Positions 17,762-27,385 of a DNA stretch of 64,000 bases are shown here, in pieces (the first letter of the stretch is position 1; every line of letters begins with the position of its first letter). The stretch comes from Variovorax sp. WS11 (GTDB taxonomy: Bacteria > Pseudomonadota > Gammaproteobacteria > Burkholderiales > Burkholderiaceae_C): contig NZ_JAAGOW010000004.1 of NCBI RefSeq assembly GCF_010499245.1, positions 992,001 through 1,056,000 on the forward strand, given 5' to 3'. The notes under the pieces were generated by a model that did no database searches, was not told where the DNA came from, and worked only from the letters and a program-made list of their open reading frames with translations. The translations under genes and the position numbers were made by a program.

Positions 17762-17992
17762 CAAGGGAATCTCGTCCGCCGCTTCGGGGAACTTCGGACT
17801 AGCGATCAATTCAGCCCCGAGAACGACGTGGCGTTGCGCGCGCCCGTCCGCGCGCTGCCCCACGCCAATCCCGCTCAGCTGAAACTTCTCACTAACAACT
17901 TGCACTGGGTTGTCCTCGCCGATATGGTCGATAAGGCACTCTGGCAGCAGAGTGACCTGATGACCTTCCTCGCCTTCGATGAATCGCTTCAT
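17762..17992 (-). pseudogene. IS1182-family transposase N-terminal fragment
   Basis: From ATG 17992 the minus strand reads MKRFIEGEEGHQVTLLPECL followed by DHIGEDNPVQVV, the conserved opening of IS1182-type transposases (MKRFIEGxxRxQxxLLPExLdDyIxEDNPVR). After ~35 codons homology decays, and the frame ends near the IS1634 element. The DDE catalytic domain is absent. Confidence 0.65.
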
Positions 17993-18150
17993 GTGGCTGC
18001 CCTTCAGTGGCGTTGCCACAATCGAGGCGAGCAACCCGTTTTCACACGGCCTCGGCCCTTAGCGGTCGTCTAGTTTCAAGAAAGCAGGCGTTCGCAGGAT
18101 GCCTCGGAACGGCAACGTCTGTTTCTGCCAGGCGTGTCCCGTGGTCGCTA

Positions 18151-18426
18151 TTAACCCGCACTGAAGCCAGCACGCGCCAAGCGCCGTCGAAGAATGGTTT
18201 GCATGTCAGCCCATTGAGTCTTGAGAAAGTCGCCGGCCTCGTCGCAGCCGTGCATGCTTGCCAAAGTGGCAAGGGCCTCAACGATTGCGAGGTTGATGCC
18301 GATGTCTTGCTCATGCGCATGACCTAAGAAAACTGAAGCAAGGTCGAATGCAGCACAATCCTCCCCGTTACGGATACGGGCTAGACAGTCGGCGATCAAA
18401 TCACGAGTTGTATTGTCGATACTCAT
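18151..18426 (-). CDS. Putative immunity protein for the RHS toxin
   Basis: 91 residues from ATG 18426, with a purine-rich GGAGGCAGAGG directly upstream. It starts 12 bp after the RHS gene stop on the same strand, the standard place of an RHS immunity gene. The product is all-helical in character (IADCLARIRNGEDCAAFDLA, LAIVEALATLASMHGCDEAG) and has no signal or membrane segment. I do not recognise a family, so the immunity role rests on position. Confidence 0.6.
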   Translation of the reverse strand: MSIDNTTRDLIADCLARIRNGEDCAAFDLASVFLGHAHEQDIGINLAIVEALATLASMHGCDEAGDFLKTQWADMQTILRRRLARAGFSAG

Positions 18427-18438
18427 CCTCTGCCTCCG

Positions 18439-19573
18439 TCATGAACAATCTTTGCAATTCTGAATACATTGAATGTGAGTGCGACGCGCATTCGAAATGC
18501 AAAGACGATACGCGCCCGGGTCTCGTCCGGTAGTCTTCCACCAAGCCTCGCATTTCTGCTGTTCAACATCGTAGTCTGCGTCACAATCGGCTTCACATTG
18601 ATCTAATGCTGAACTCGGCGTCAACCAGCCGCGCAGCCAACTAGGAATTGCAGCACTCGGTCCGGGCATGTAAGACGGGCCAAGTGGATCGGTCGGATCT
18701 AATGGCTTTGGAGCCGATTGCCCACTGCCCGGTGTGCCCAGCGGCACCGAATTGTTGGGCCGTGGCCAAGTCCGCTGCAAGCCCTCGGGATCAACGAAGC
18801 TTAGCGGGTTCGCCTCAACGTAGCCGAACCTGTTCCATCCACCCTCCAGCCCGATCGGATCGGGCTGGCTGTATCGGCCGGTCGTCGGGCTGTAGCTCCG
18901 AAAGTAGTTGTAGAAGAGCCCACTCTCCTTGTCTGCATACTGTCCGGGATACCGAAGGTTGTAGGTAACTATCGATGCGCCAGTCGTGCCCGTAGATGGA
19001 GTGGTAGTCGCGCTGGTGAACCGATTGGCTGCGGTCGTGGGCTGCTCGTCCCCAAAAGACGAATACCGCCACTGCCATAACACCTGCCCGTCCGCCGCCG
19101 TGATGCGTCGCGGCGTATTCAGGTGGTCGGCTTGCACCGCGTACAGGATGCCGTCGATGACGGTCGCGACAGGTAACGGGCCATTAACCGTAGGAAGCCA
19201 GATGTGCTGAGTCACGCCCCCGCTGTTTGCCCCTCCTGTTCCGACCTCAGCGAACAGCGTTCCCTCTTCGTCGTAGACATAAGAAAAGCCCAACTGCTCG
19301 GCTGAATTGGCGGCCGGATTCCACAGTTGAGTGAAGAACGCCACCAGGCTCTGCCAGAAGCCAGGGTCGTTCTCATCGCCTTGGGCTGGCGGATAAAGAG
19401 GTTCGGTCTTGAACACTCGCTGGCCCAGCGCGTTATGCGCATAACGCGTGGTCGGGCTGGCGTCGGTCGCACCCGTCGTCACATCGCTCAGTCGCCCTTC
19501 GGCGTTGTAGGCGTACGTGCGCAGCCCATCGCTGATCAGATCCCCATTTGCGTTGTAGCCATAGCTGACGTTG
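18439..19573 (-). pseudogene. RHS protein, C-terminal part with cysteine-rich tip (split by IS91)
   Basis: This is the 3' part of the gene that starts at 25470. It carries YD repeats (YGYNANGDLISDG, YAYNAEGRLSDVTTG), the RHS core motif (VQADHLNTPRRITAADGQ, YPGQYADKESGLFYNYFRSY, GRYSQPDPIGLEGG, NRFGYVEANPLSFVDPEG) and a variable tip of ~110 residues after it. The tip has a proline-rich linker and eight Cys in CxxxC-type pairs (DQCEADCDADY, KCEAW, RLCIS, QCIQNCKDC). Tip toxins of RHS proteins act on target cells; the activity of this one is not recognisable. The IS91 insertion separates it from its start, so it is probably not expressed as a full protein. Confidence 0.85.
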
Positions 19574-19681
19574 GACTAAACCGCTGACGCGGTGGATGTG
19601 TGCGACGAGGGCAGATCGCGTTGCGCGGAGGTGAGTTGTACCTTGGTTGCGGGGAATGTTCCCCGGAACTCGGAGACGACG

Positions 19682-20602
19682 ATGACACCACTACGTCAAC
19701 GCATGATCGATGCGATGGTGCTGCGTGGCTTCAGGCCACGCACGCAAGAGTCCTACCTGAGGGCTGTCGCGCAGATGGCCCGTCACTACCGCCGAACCCC
19801 GGAGCTGATCACCGACCAGGAGGTCCAGGCCTATCTGCTGCACCTGGTGCGCGAGCGGCATCTGGCGCGCAGCAGCGTCAATCAGGCTTCCAGCGCCGTG
19901 CGGTTTCTGGTGTGCGAGGTGCTCGGCCAGAACGAGCGACGCCAGCGCATCCCCATGGGTCACACCCCGCAGCGGCTGCCCGACGTGTTGTCTCGCGCCG
20001 AAGTGGCAGCGGTGCTGGCTGCGCCGATGTCCATGAAGGCGCGCACGCTTCTGATGACGGCCTACGCCAGCGGGCTGCGCGTGAGCGAGCTGTGTCAACT
20101 GCGCGGCTGCGACATCGACTCCTCGCCCGACCGCATGTGCATTCACGTCATCGCGGGCAAGGGAGGGCACGACCGCTACAGCCTGCTCAGCCCGGAGTTG
20201 CTCGAGCAGTTGCGGCTGTACTGGCGGCAATGCAGACGCACTGCACAGGCCGAGGACTGGTTGTTCCCTGCGCGGCTGAACCCCTCCCAGCACCTGGACA
20301 CCCGTAGCGCCGGGCGCTACTTCTACGCCGCGCGCAACGCTGCGGGCATCGCCAAGGTCGGCGGCATCCACACGCTGCGCCACTGCTTTGCCACACATCT
20401 GCTGGAAGCCGGCGTGGACCTCAACAGCATCAGCCAGTTGCTCGGCCACGCCAAGCTCAGCACCACCAGCCGCTACCTTCGCATGGCCCGCCCCGGCCAC
20501 AGCGCAGGCGACAGCGCGCTGGCGCTGCTAGCCCATCTGCCCAAGGTCGAGCCAGAGGCGCCGTCGTCACCGCCGACGCCACCGCGACCGCCGCTGCACT
20601 GA
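19682..20602 (+). CDS. Tyrosine recombinase of the IS91-family element
   Basis: 306 residues from ATG 19682, preceded by a GGAG-containing leader. It has the SAM-like core-binding region (GFRPRTQESYLRAVAQMARH) and the catalytic set Arg (YASGLRVSELCQL), His-x-x-Arg (IHTLRHCFATHLLEAG), His (LLGHAKLSTTSRYL) and the nucleophile Tyr in that last block. It lies 12 bp before the transposase and probably shares its transcript. Such XerC-like proteins accompany one IS91 subgroup; their role in the transposition cycle is not settled. A close relative lies at 40.0-40.7 kb in broken form. Confidence 0.9.
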   Translation: MTPLRQRMIDAMVLRGFRPRTQESYLRAVAQMARHYRRTPELITDQEVQAYLLHLVRERHLARSSVNQASSAVRFLVCEVLGQNERRQRIPMGHTPQRLPDVLSRAEVAAVLAAPMSMKARTLLMTAYASGLRVSELCQLRGCDIDSSPDRMCIHVIAGKGGHDRYSLLSPELLEQLRLYWRQCRRTAQAEDWLFPARLNPSQHLDTRSAGRYFYAARNAAGIAKVGGIHTLRHCFATHLLEAGVDLNSISQLLGHAKLSTTSRYLRMARPGHSAGDSALALLAHLPKVEPEAPSSPPTPPRPPLH

Positions 20603-20614
20603 AGCCGCTGCGCG

Positions 20615-21793
20615 ATGAGCGCCACCCTGGCCGAGGTGCTGCACACCTTCGGGCCGGCCTATCTGCGCCAGCACACGCTGAGCACGCCGCAGGCGCGTGC
20701 CTGGCGCGCCATCGTCGCTTGCCGCACACCGGTGCTGGGTGGTCAGTTGCAGCGCTGTGACCAGTGCGGCCAGGAGCAGCGGCTGTTCCACTCGTGTCGC
20801 AACCGGCACTGTCCGCAGTGCCAGAACGACGCCCGCGACGCCTGGCGCCAGGCCCAGCTTGCCGAGTTGCTGCCGGTACCGTACTGCCACCTGGTCTTCA
20901 CGCTGCCGCACGCCCTCAACGCCCTGGCGCAGTTCCACGCGCGCTGGGTGTACCGCACGCTGATGCAATGCGCAGCGGCCACGCTCAGCGAGTTCGCCGC
21001 GAACCCGCGCTGGCTCGGTGCAACAGCTGCCTTCACCCTGGTGCTGCATACCTGGACGCAGGACCTGCGCCGCCACATCCATGTGCACGCGCTGATGGCC
21101 TGCGGTGGGTTGGACGGCGATGGCCTGTGGTGTGCACCCAAGCGTAGCCCGACGTTCCTGTTCCCGGTGCATGCGCTGTCACGCGTGTTCAGAGGCAAGT
21201 TCGTCGACGCGCTGCGCCGCGCGAGTCAGGCCGGCGAGTTGCCCCGCGATCCGGCCAACACGCCGGCGATGCGCCAGGCACGGCTGGCCGAGCTCAAGCG
21301 TCACGACTGGGTGGTGTATGCCAAGACGCCGCTCACTGGCCCCGAGACGGTGTTGGACTACCTGTCGCGCTACACGCACCGCGTGGCAGTCTCCAACGAG
21401 CGCATCGTCGGCATCGATGCCAACGGGGTGCGACTGCGCGTACGCGCCGACGATCATGGCGGCAAGCGAACGGTCCTCATCGACGGGCCGACCTTCATCG
21501 CTCGCTTCCTGCAGCATGTGCTGCCGCCGGGGTTCAAGCGCATCCGCCACTACGGGTTGCTGAGCCCGGCCGTCAAGGCCGAGCGGCTCGCGCAGGCCCG
21601 CTTGGCGCTGTCGATGCCCGCGGCCAATGCCCAGGCTCGAGAGGACGCCGCCACGTTCCTGCAGCGCGTCACGGGCATCGAAGTCTCGTGCTGCCCGCAC
21701 TGCCGCTTGGGGCACTGGCGTACCGTGCAGGTGTTGCCACCACAGCGCGGCTGCGCTGCACCGCAAGCCGTTGCATGCCGGGGTCCGCCGTGA
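20615..21793 (+). CDS. IS91-family rolling-circle transposase (HUH/Y)
   Basis: 392 residues from ATG 20615. The amino-terminal zinc-binding block is complete (CDQCGQEQRLFHSCRNRHC then PQCQ). The HUH-type metal site is HIHVHALMACGG, and the nucleophile region is DYLSRYTHRVAVSN. The carboxyl end keeps an additional zinc pair (CCPHCRLGHW). All family blocks are in one frame, so the enzyme is likely active. IS91 transposases move single strands by rolling-circle replication and can carry neighbouring DNA by one-ended transposition. Confidence 0.93.
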   Translation: MSATLAEVLHTFGPAYLRQHTLSTPQARAWRAIVACRTPVLGGQLQRCDQCGQEQRLFHSCRNRHCPQCQNDARDAWRQAQLAELLPVPYCHLVFTLPHALNALAQFHARWVYRTLMQCAAATLSEFAANPRWLGATAAFTLVLHTWTQDLRRHIHVHALMACGGLDGDGLWCAPKRSPTFLFPVHALSRVFRGKFVDALRRASQAGELPRDPANTPAMRQARLAELKRHDWVVYAKTPLTGPETVLDYLSRYTHRVAVSNERIVGIDANGVRLRVRADDHGGKRTVLIDGPTFIARFLQHVLPPGFKRIRHYGLLSPAVKAERLAQARLALSMPAANAQAREDAATFLQRVTGIEVSCCPHCRLGHWRTVQVLPPQRGCAAPQAVACRGPP

Positions 21794-22128
21794 TACCCGG
21801 CCGGCGCATCACCGTCCAAGAACTTGTCCACCGACATCGCGACGGCGGTGCGGATCGTCCCGACGTGTGTGACCGAACCATCGCTATGCTGCGAACGACC
21901 CATCGCTTGCGCCTCGACCGCCCAACGGCCGTCACCAGTCGCCGCCTGAGCACCCACGCTCACCCCTCCACACCCCGCACGTACTACCGTCACCGCGTCT
22001 GAACCTTACATTCCCCAACAGCCCCGCACGCCATCGCCGAGCGGCGGTTCAGTCCATCGACGTTTATCTGCCGCCGCAACACCAGCGCGCTCGATCAGCG
22101 TCGGCACGGCGTCAGATAAATGCTCTCC

Positions 22129-25100
22129 GTTGGTGGTCGTTCCACCGGCGGACTGCCCGAAGCCATTCAGGCGGTTGGTGCCGGATATCACCGTATAGCT
22201 GCGATTGGTGGACTGCCCGTTGACACTCCGCGTGCTCGCAGTGCGGTTGCCGTTCAAGTCATAGGAGAAGGTGGCACTGTTCGCTGGGCTTGCGCCCGGC
22301 ACGGAGAACCCCGTAATGCGCCCTAAGCTATCGTAGCTGACGCTCCAAGTCACGTCCCCGCTGGTGATCGTATCGTGCGTAGGGTCCGTGTCGGCAGGCT
22401 TGTAGAGGTTCTGCGTCAGGCTAGTGATTCGCCCGGCGGCGTTGTAAACGTAGCTGCTGAACTCGGTCGCGGTCATGCGCCCCGCGGTGTCGTAGCTGCG
22501 GCTGGCGCTCAGGGGCGGCGAGGTGGTCGTGAACGCCCAGGTCCAGGCCGTCGGCTGGCCCATCGGGTTCCACTGGATGTTGTTCACTAGCACCTGGCCG
22601 TTCCATGTCACCTGCACCAACCGGCCGGTCGAATCGTATTGGTAGCCAAGCACGCCGCCACTCGGGTAGGTGATCGCTGCGATCTGGCCCGCGGCGCCGT
22701 AGGCATAGCCGACCTGCTGCGTGATGCCGCTCGCTAGCTGCTGAGATTTGCTCGTGACGCGCCCGAACACGTCCCGCGTGTAGCTGGTGGTGCCGGAGCG
22801 ATCGGTGATGCTGGCCAGGTAGCCCATGCCGGCCTGGGAACTGTCATAGCTCAGGGTGGTTGTCTTGCCGTCGGCGAAGCTCATCTGCATTGGTCGGCCC
22901 AAAGCGTCGCGCTGGATCTGGGTGGCTTGGCCTAGCGCATCAACAATCTGGCTGGGCAGGCCCTGGGCATAGAACTGTGTGCCGCGAGATCCTGTGTCGG
23001 CACTGTTTTCAGTTGTCGCATTGCCTTGCGCATCGCGGCCGTAACTGGTGGCGACCCCCTTGAAATCGATGGCGCTGGTCACCGCGTCGAGCGCGTTGTA
23101 GCTCAACGAAGCGGCGACATTGACCGCGTTGGTGATGGTCTTAACACGCCGGAGATTGTCCAATCCGTAGCTGGTGCTCTGGTTCAATCCGTTAGTTTCG
23201 CGGGTTCGTTCGCCGTTAGCGTCGTAAAGGAAGCTGTATGTCTGATTAGGGCCCTCGGTTAGCGAGGTCACTCGATTGATGTTGTTGATGCTGCGCGCAA
23301 CCGTCCAGGCCACGGCGGCCGTACTGTCCTTGATCTGCTCGGCGGTGCGATTGCCGATGGCATTGAGCGTGTAGGCGCCTGTCTCGCCACGGTTGTTGCT
23401 CCAACCCGTGGGCCGATGCGCCGCGTCGTAGGTGTAGCTCAGCACCAGGCCGCTGGGCAAGGTCAGCGTGCCAACCAAGCCGGTCGGCAGATATGTTAAT
23501 GCAGTGGTTTGAGCGCCAGGTGATCCGGCTCCAACTGTCGTTGTGAGCATTCGATCACGCGCATCCCAGGTGTAGGTGCTGGCAAGCCCATTGGCTTCGG
23601 TCTGGGTGAGCAAGCGGTTGGCACTGTCGTAGGCGTAGAGCGTGGCATGGCCCAGCGCATTGGTCGACTTTGTCAGATTGCCGGATGTGTCGTACTCGAA
23701 GGTTGTGACAGTTCCGTTGGGCGCGGCCTCCGTTGTCACCAAGCCCTGGGTGTTATAGGTCCACTGCCAAGTGCGCGTTGTATTGGGTGAGTTGGACGTG
23801 TCGGTGACGGCCCTACTCGTGAGATTGCCCTGTCCGTCATAGCTGAGAGCTGTGGTCCGCCCCGTCTCGGTGATCGACACAGGAAGTCCAAAGCTTGCGT
23901 GCCATTGCGTCGTGATGGTCTGGGAATCGGGGGTGCCGGCCGCCCGGGTCACAGAGGTCGGCAGACGACGTGCGACATCCCAGACGACATCCGAGCGAAC
24001 GTTCTTGAAGTCGGTCTCGCTGGTGACCAGGCCGTTTGTGTCCTGGATGCGCGTCCTGGCATCGCGTTCGCCTTCTCCGGACGGCAGGGTCCCCGACGTC
24101 ACCGCGATCCTGCCGGAATTGTGCCCATACTGATACGTTCGGTTGGTGCTCAATGGATCGGTGACGGTCGCAGTGCCGGGAACCCCATAGCTGACCTGAT
24201 AGCGCTGGAGACCACCATTGAGTTCGGTCGAGACGGCACGCCCGATGCTGTCGTATGCAAAGGTGCCCCATCGAACTCCGCTCTCGTCGAGGATGCCGGT
24301 AAGAGCATGCGGAAAGGACGCGTTCTCGTAGACAAAGCCGCGGCTTTTTCCATCAGAGTATTGGACGGAGGCGAGACGGGCCTGAGTGTCATAGCCGTAG
24401 CCGATAGTGCGGGCGCCCGGCGTCGTGACACTGATAAGTTGCCCCCCGCCGTTGTATCCGAAGGTCAAGCCGCGGCCAAATGGATTAGTTACGGTGGCCA
24501 GTCGGCCAGAGGCATCGTACGCATAGGCAGTCGCCCAGCCATTGCGTTCCGACCTGCTTTGCAGCTTTCCACCTCCATCGAAATTGAATGTCACATCATC
24601 GCTGGCGCGCTTGTAGACCAGCGAGTTTGGGCCGGCCTCCGTAAGCGTATCGGCACTATTGCTAGTGCTCCATGCTGAGGAGCCGGACGGCTTGGTGAAG
24701 GTCTGCGCATCCCCGTCGGGGAAAGCAATGACTGCCGTTGCGTCAATGTTGTTTGAAGTGATTGACAGGCTGAAATGATGGCTATGTGACCAAGACTTCC
24801 CCATTCCGGCCTGCGGCCCTACAGCGCCTGTCACCCACCTGCTGCGGTGATAGCGCTCGAAGGACAGTGCGGCAGCACCACGATCCGACCAATCTAGCTC
24901 GGCTCGATATTTCTCAGCTGTCGCGGGCAAGATTGGATGGCCCTTCTGAAGACCGTCAGCTCTGCATGAAAGCGCGCTATCGAACTTAGGGACGATGCAT
25001 CCGTTGCCCTCTTGGACATACCCGGCGTTGCAGTCGCAATAGTAAGTGCTAGTGAGTGTGCTGCCTGCGGGGCAAGCAGTTCCACCCGCACGAACTTGCA

Positions 25101-25470
25101 TGCTACCTGGTTGCTTGCTGCCATCTGGTCTTATAGAGTTGTGGTAGCAAATCCATGGCTCCGAATTGCTGAATCCGACGTACTCGACCCCGGCAACAAA
25201 GAAGCTTCCAGCTTGAATCTCTGCATTCCACGCGTTGTAGGTTGCAATGCACGCATTGGCGTCGGGCATCGGCCCCGGGCCCCAAACGATGTGAAAAGGG
25301 AATGCGAAGCTATATGTGACCCATTGCTGGGTCGAAAAGAAGGCTGCGCTCGCGCTTGAAAGAAGAAAAAGCTGTGAGACTACGACCAGCGCGATACGGT
25401 AAGCCCACAAGGCAAGCATGTTGGAGTTGCGCGCACGAAGCGCACCGTGTGCGGACTCTTGATTCTTCAT
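22129..25470 (-). pseudogene. RHS/YD-repeat protein, N-terminal part (split by IS91)
   Basis: Starts at ATG 25470 with GGAGGAAAAC directly upstream and a signal peptide (ALVVVSQLFLLSSASA, then AFF). A cysteine-containing region follows (STYYCDCNAGYVQEGNGC), then a long YD-repeat array (YAYDASGRLATVTNPFGRGL, FEYDTSGNLTKSTNALGHAT, YQYDSTGRLVQVTWNG and many more), the shell that encapsulates toxin in RHS/Tc proteins. After about residue 1114 the frame enters IS91 DNA and stops at 22006. The presence of a Sec signal suggests export through the envelope rather than T6SS loading. With the 3' part restored the protein would be ~1490 residues. Confidence 0.88.
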
Positions 25471-25634
25471 GTTTTCCTCCGCCGCAGTGCGTGCTGTGGC
25501 CGCAGCACTCTACTTGCTAGAAGGGGATTGCGTCAATCTCGACTTTTTAGTGGGTGCGACGGGTTATTCCAGATTTAGACGGTAGAGGAAGACCGCTCGA
25601 CAAGCCAGCTCGCGTGCGGTTTGGAAGCAGTTTG

Positions 25635-25675
25635 GAGGAAAACTGGGAGGCCGTGACGAACTTCCGCTGTTGGCC
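25635..25675 (+). repeat. Dispersed ~40-bp intergenic repeat, copy 1
   Basis: The copy runs from GAGGAAAACTGGGAGG to CTTCCGCTGTTGGCC. Related copies, all in the plus orientation, are at 30737-30776 and 42761-42800. All three lie between genes. Function unknown. Confidence 0.55.
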
Positions 25676-25722
25676 GGACGCGGCCGGCGGCCCCACGCAT
25701 TGTGCAGGGCCGCCAATGGCCG

Positions 25723-26346
25723 TCAAGCATCCGTTTGCTCCGCCAGTTCCAGCGCGTCCTCGACCTCGATGCCCAAATAGCGAACAGTGCTTTCAAGCTT
25801 GCTGTGGCCGAGGAGAAGCTGCACCGCACGCAGGTTCTTCGTACGCCGGTAAATCAACGATGGCTTCGTCCTTCGCATTGAGTGGGTGCCGTAGGCTGAG
25901 CTGTCGAGTCCGATTTCCTCAACCCAACTGTCAACGATTCGAGCGTACTGCCGGGTTCCGATGTGCGGCGAGTCATGAAGCCAGCTCGGGAACAGGAAAT
26001 CTCCCGCCTTCAGATGCGCCGCCGCAATCCACGCCTCCACGGCCAGGCGCGTCGGCCCCGTCAGCTCGAACTGGACAGGCTGCCCGGTCTTCTGCTGCAT
26101 CACCTTGGCGCGGGCAGCCGCGCGCTCGCCGTTGGAAACATCGCGGACCCGTAGTTGCACCAGGTCGCATGCTCTGAGCTTGCTGTCGATGCCGCGATTG
26201 AACAGCGCGAGGTCGCGCATCCGGCCCTGCAGCTCCAGCCGCACCCGGATGGCCCAAATTTCCTTGAGCCTGAAGGGGGCCTTCTGACCGATCAGCTTAC
26301 CCTTGTTCCACGGCTCGCGGCCACAGGCCGAGGTTGCTGCTTCCAT
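25723..26346 (-). CDS. Tyrosine-type integrase/recombinase
   Basis: 207 residues from ATG 26346; the open frame continues to an ATG at 26451, but the usual family start (GREPWNKGKLIGQKAPFRLK near the amino end) fits 26346. Catalytic-type blocks are SKLRACDLVQLRV (Arg), HSMRRTKPSLIYRRTKN (His-x-x-Arg) and QLLLGHSKLESTVRYLGIE (His and nucleophile Tyr). The core-binding domain is short, as in the small stand-alone integrases of proteobacterial islands. It could be the integrase of the 25.7-32 kb gene run. No attachment site was identified. Confidence 0.85.
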   Translation of the reverse strand: MEAATSACGREPWNKGKLIGQKAPFRLKEIWAIRVRLELQGRMRDLALFNRGIDSKLRACDLVQLRVRDVSNGERAAARAKVMQQKTGQPVQFELTGPTRLAVEAWIAAAHLKAGDFLFPSWLHDSPHIGTRQYARIVDSWVEEIGLDSSAYGTHSMRRTKPSLIYRRTKNLRAVQLLLGHSKLESTVRYLGIEVEDALELAEQTDA

Positions 26347-26484
26347 GATGCGCTCATGAAGTGGAATGGAGCGCCAGTCTGCGCCGGCGGCATTTGCGGG
26401 TCGAAGCTTCGTGGGCCCGAAGCGGGCGCGTAGGCGGGCCAGCTCGGCCAATCGAAGACCGCAGGTCCTAGTGACCTAGCGCAA

Positions 26485-26610
26485 CTAGTGGCAATGCCGT
26501 CCTCCGTTCTTGTGGTCGACGTGGCAACCTTGCCGGTCGGTGCCGCCAGAGTGGGCCCAAACTCCAGCGCTCATCATCAGCACAACGACCGCAACCAGAA
26601 ATCTCTTCAT
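26485..26610 (-). CDS. Small secreted YHYH-type protein
   Basis: 41 residues from ATG 26610 with AGGAAA upstream. A Sec signal peptide (FLVAVVVLMMSAGVWA) leaves a mature peptide of only ~22 residues, HSGGTDRQGCHVDHKNGGRH ending Cys-His. The dense His/Cys pattern is the hallmark of small YHYH-domain proteins of proteobacteria and suggests metal binding in the periplasm; that role is inference. Confidence 0.75.
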   Translation of the reverse strand: MKRFLVAVVVLMMSAGVWAHSGGTDRQGCHVDHKNGGRHCH

Positions 26611-26764
26611 GTGTTTTTCCTCGCCCAGTAGCGGGCTCAGAGAGCATCGATGAGCGTCGATGGCGGTGCCCTCAGGGTTTGCCTGCACCGAAGAGACATT
26701 TGTCGCGGGAGGACGAAGTCTTTCGTTCTTCGAGCCAAATCTGTGGCCCTCGAGGGGCCAGCGG

Positions 26765-26920
26765 TCAGCGGTCAGCGGCCGGCGGCCTTCCGCCTGCGTC
26801 GAAGAAGTCACAATCGCAACCACCTTCGGCCAACCAGTAGTTGCGAAGAGCCTCCTCAAACTCTTGGAGGGTAGATGGTGAAAGGCTACCGTGAATGTCC
26901 GGAGCCGGGTCCGGCCGCAT
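26765..26920 (-). CDS. Possible small hypothetical protein
   Basis: 51 residues from ATG 26920. The product includes STLQEFEEALRNYWLAEGG and CDCDFFDAGG, which look protein-like, but no clear ribosome binding site or family is seen. It may be a fragment of a larger gene. Confidence 0.3.
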   Translation of the reverse strand: MRPDPAPDIHGSLSPSTLQEFEEALRNYWLAEGGCDCDFFDAGGRPPAADR

Positions 26921-27385
26921 GGGGCGGCTGATGGTGCCGCGGCATCGGGCCCGGAGCAGACGTACGCCGACCTTAGTTCGACTCCGCAAAGCGGCCGCAG
27001 GCCAACGAAGCATTAGTTAGCAGCTCAGGGCCGCGTCATTGGCGAAGGTAGCGGGCATTCCTCGACCTTCATGCGCCCTATGCTCCCATTCCATAACGCG
27101 CCTGTCACCCGAGAAGGCGCAGCAGCGCTTCCCTGGCGCGGAGCCCGACAGTCAGCTCGCTTGAGATGCGCAACCTGCCGGAAGGGGCCGGCGAATGGGC
27201 TAATGCCGGCAGCCCGCAAGCCGACACCATAGCCAGCACCCATCTGCGAGACGACGGCTTGGCGTTCGAGCAGCCCCTTGTGCTAAGGCAGCGGCTGGAT
27301 CTGCGAAGACCACCCCGACCAGCGGAGCGCTCCGTCGTCCCGCACCCGCTTCGCGGTGAGGGCGGTTCGGAGGTAGTCTCAGCGC
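26921..27385. other. Gap without a recognisable gene
   Basis: GC-rich with short frames on both strands but no ribosome binding sites or motifs. It contains one of the degenerate GAATGTCCGG...CCGG-type intergenic sequences at about 26892 and the promoter region of the binding-protein gene. Confidence 0.45.

Larger units (their letters stand above)
19574..22128 (+). mobile_element. IS91-family element with tyrosine recombinase, inserted in the RHS gene
   Basis: The element holds a tyrosine recombinase gene and an IS91 transposase gene. Its left end begins GGACTAAACCGCTGACGCGG, with a terminal hairpin ACCGC(TGAC)GCGGT; the same terminus occurs inverted at 40857. GTTG is present on both sides (19570-19573 and 22129-22132). 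If one GTTG copy is kept, the two RHS parts join in frame (GGTTTN|VSYGYNANG). IS91 elements normally make no target duplication, so one GTTG may belong to the element or target motif. Confidence 0.75.
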
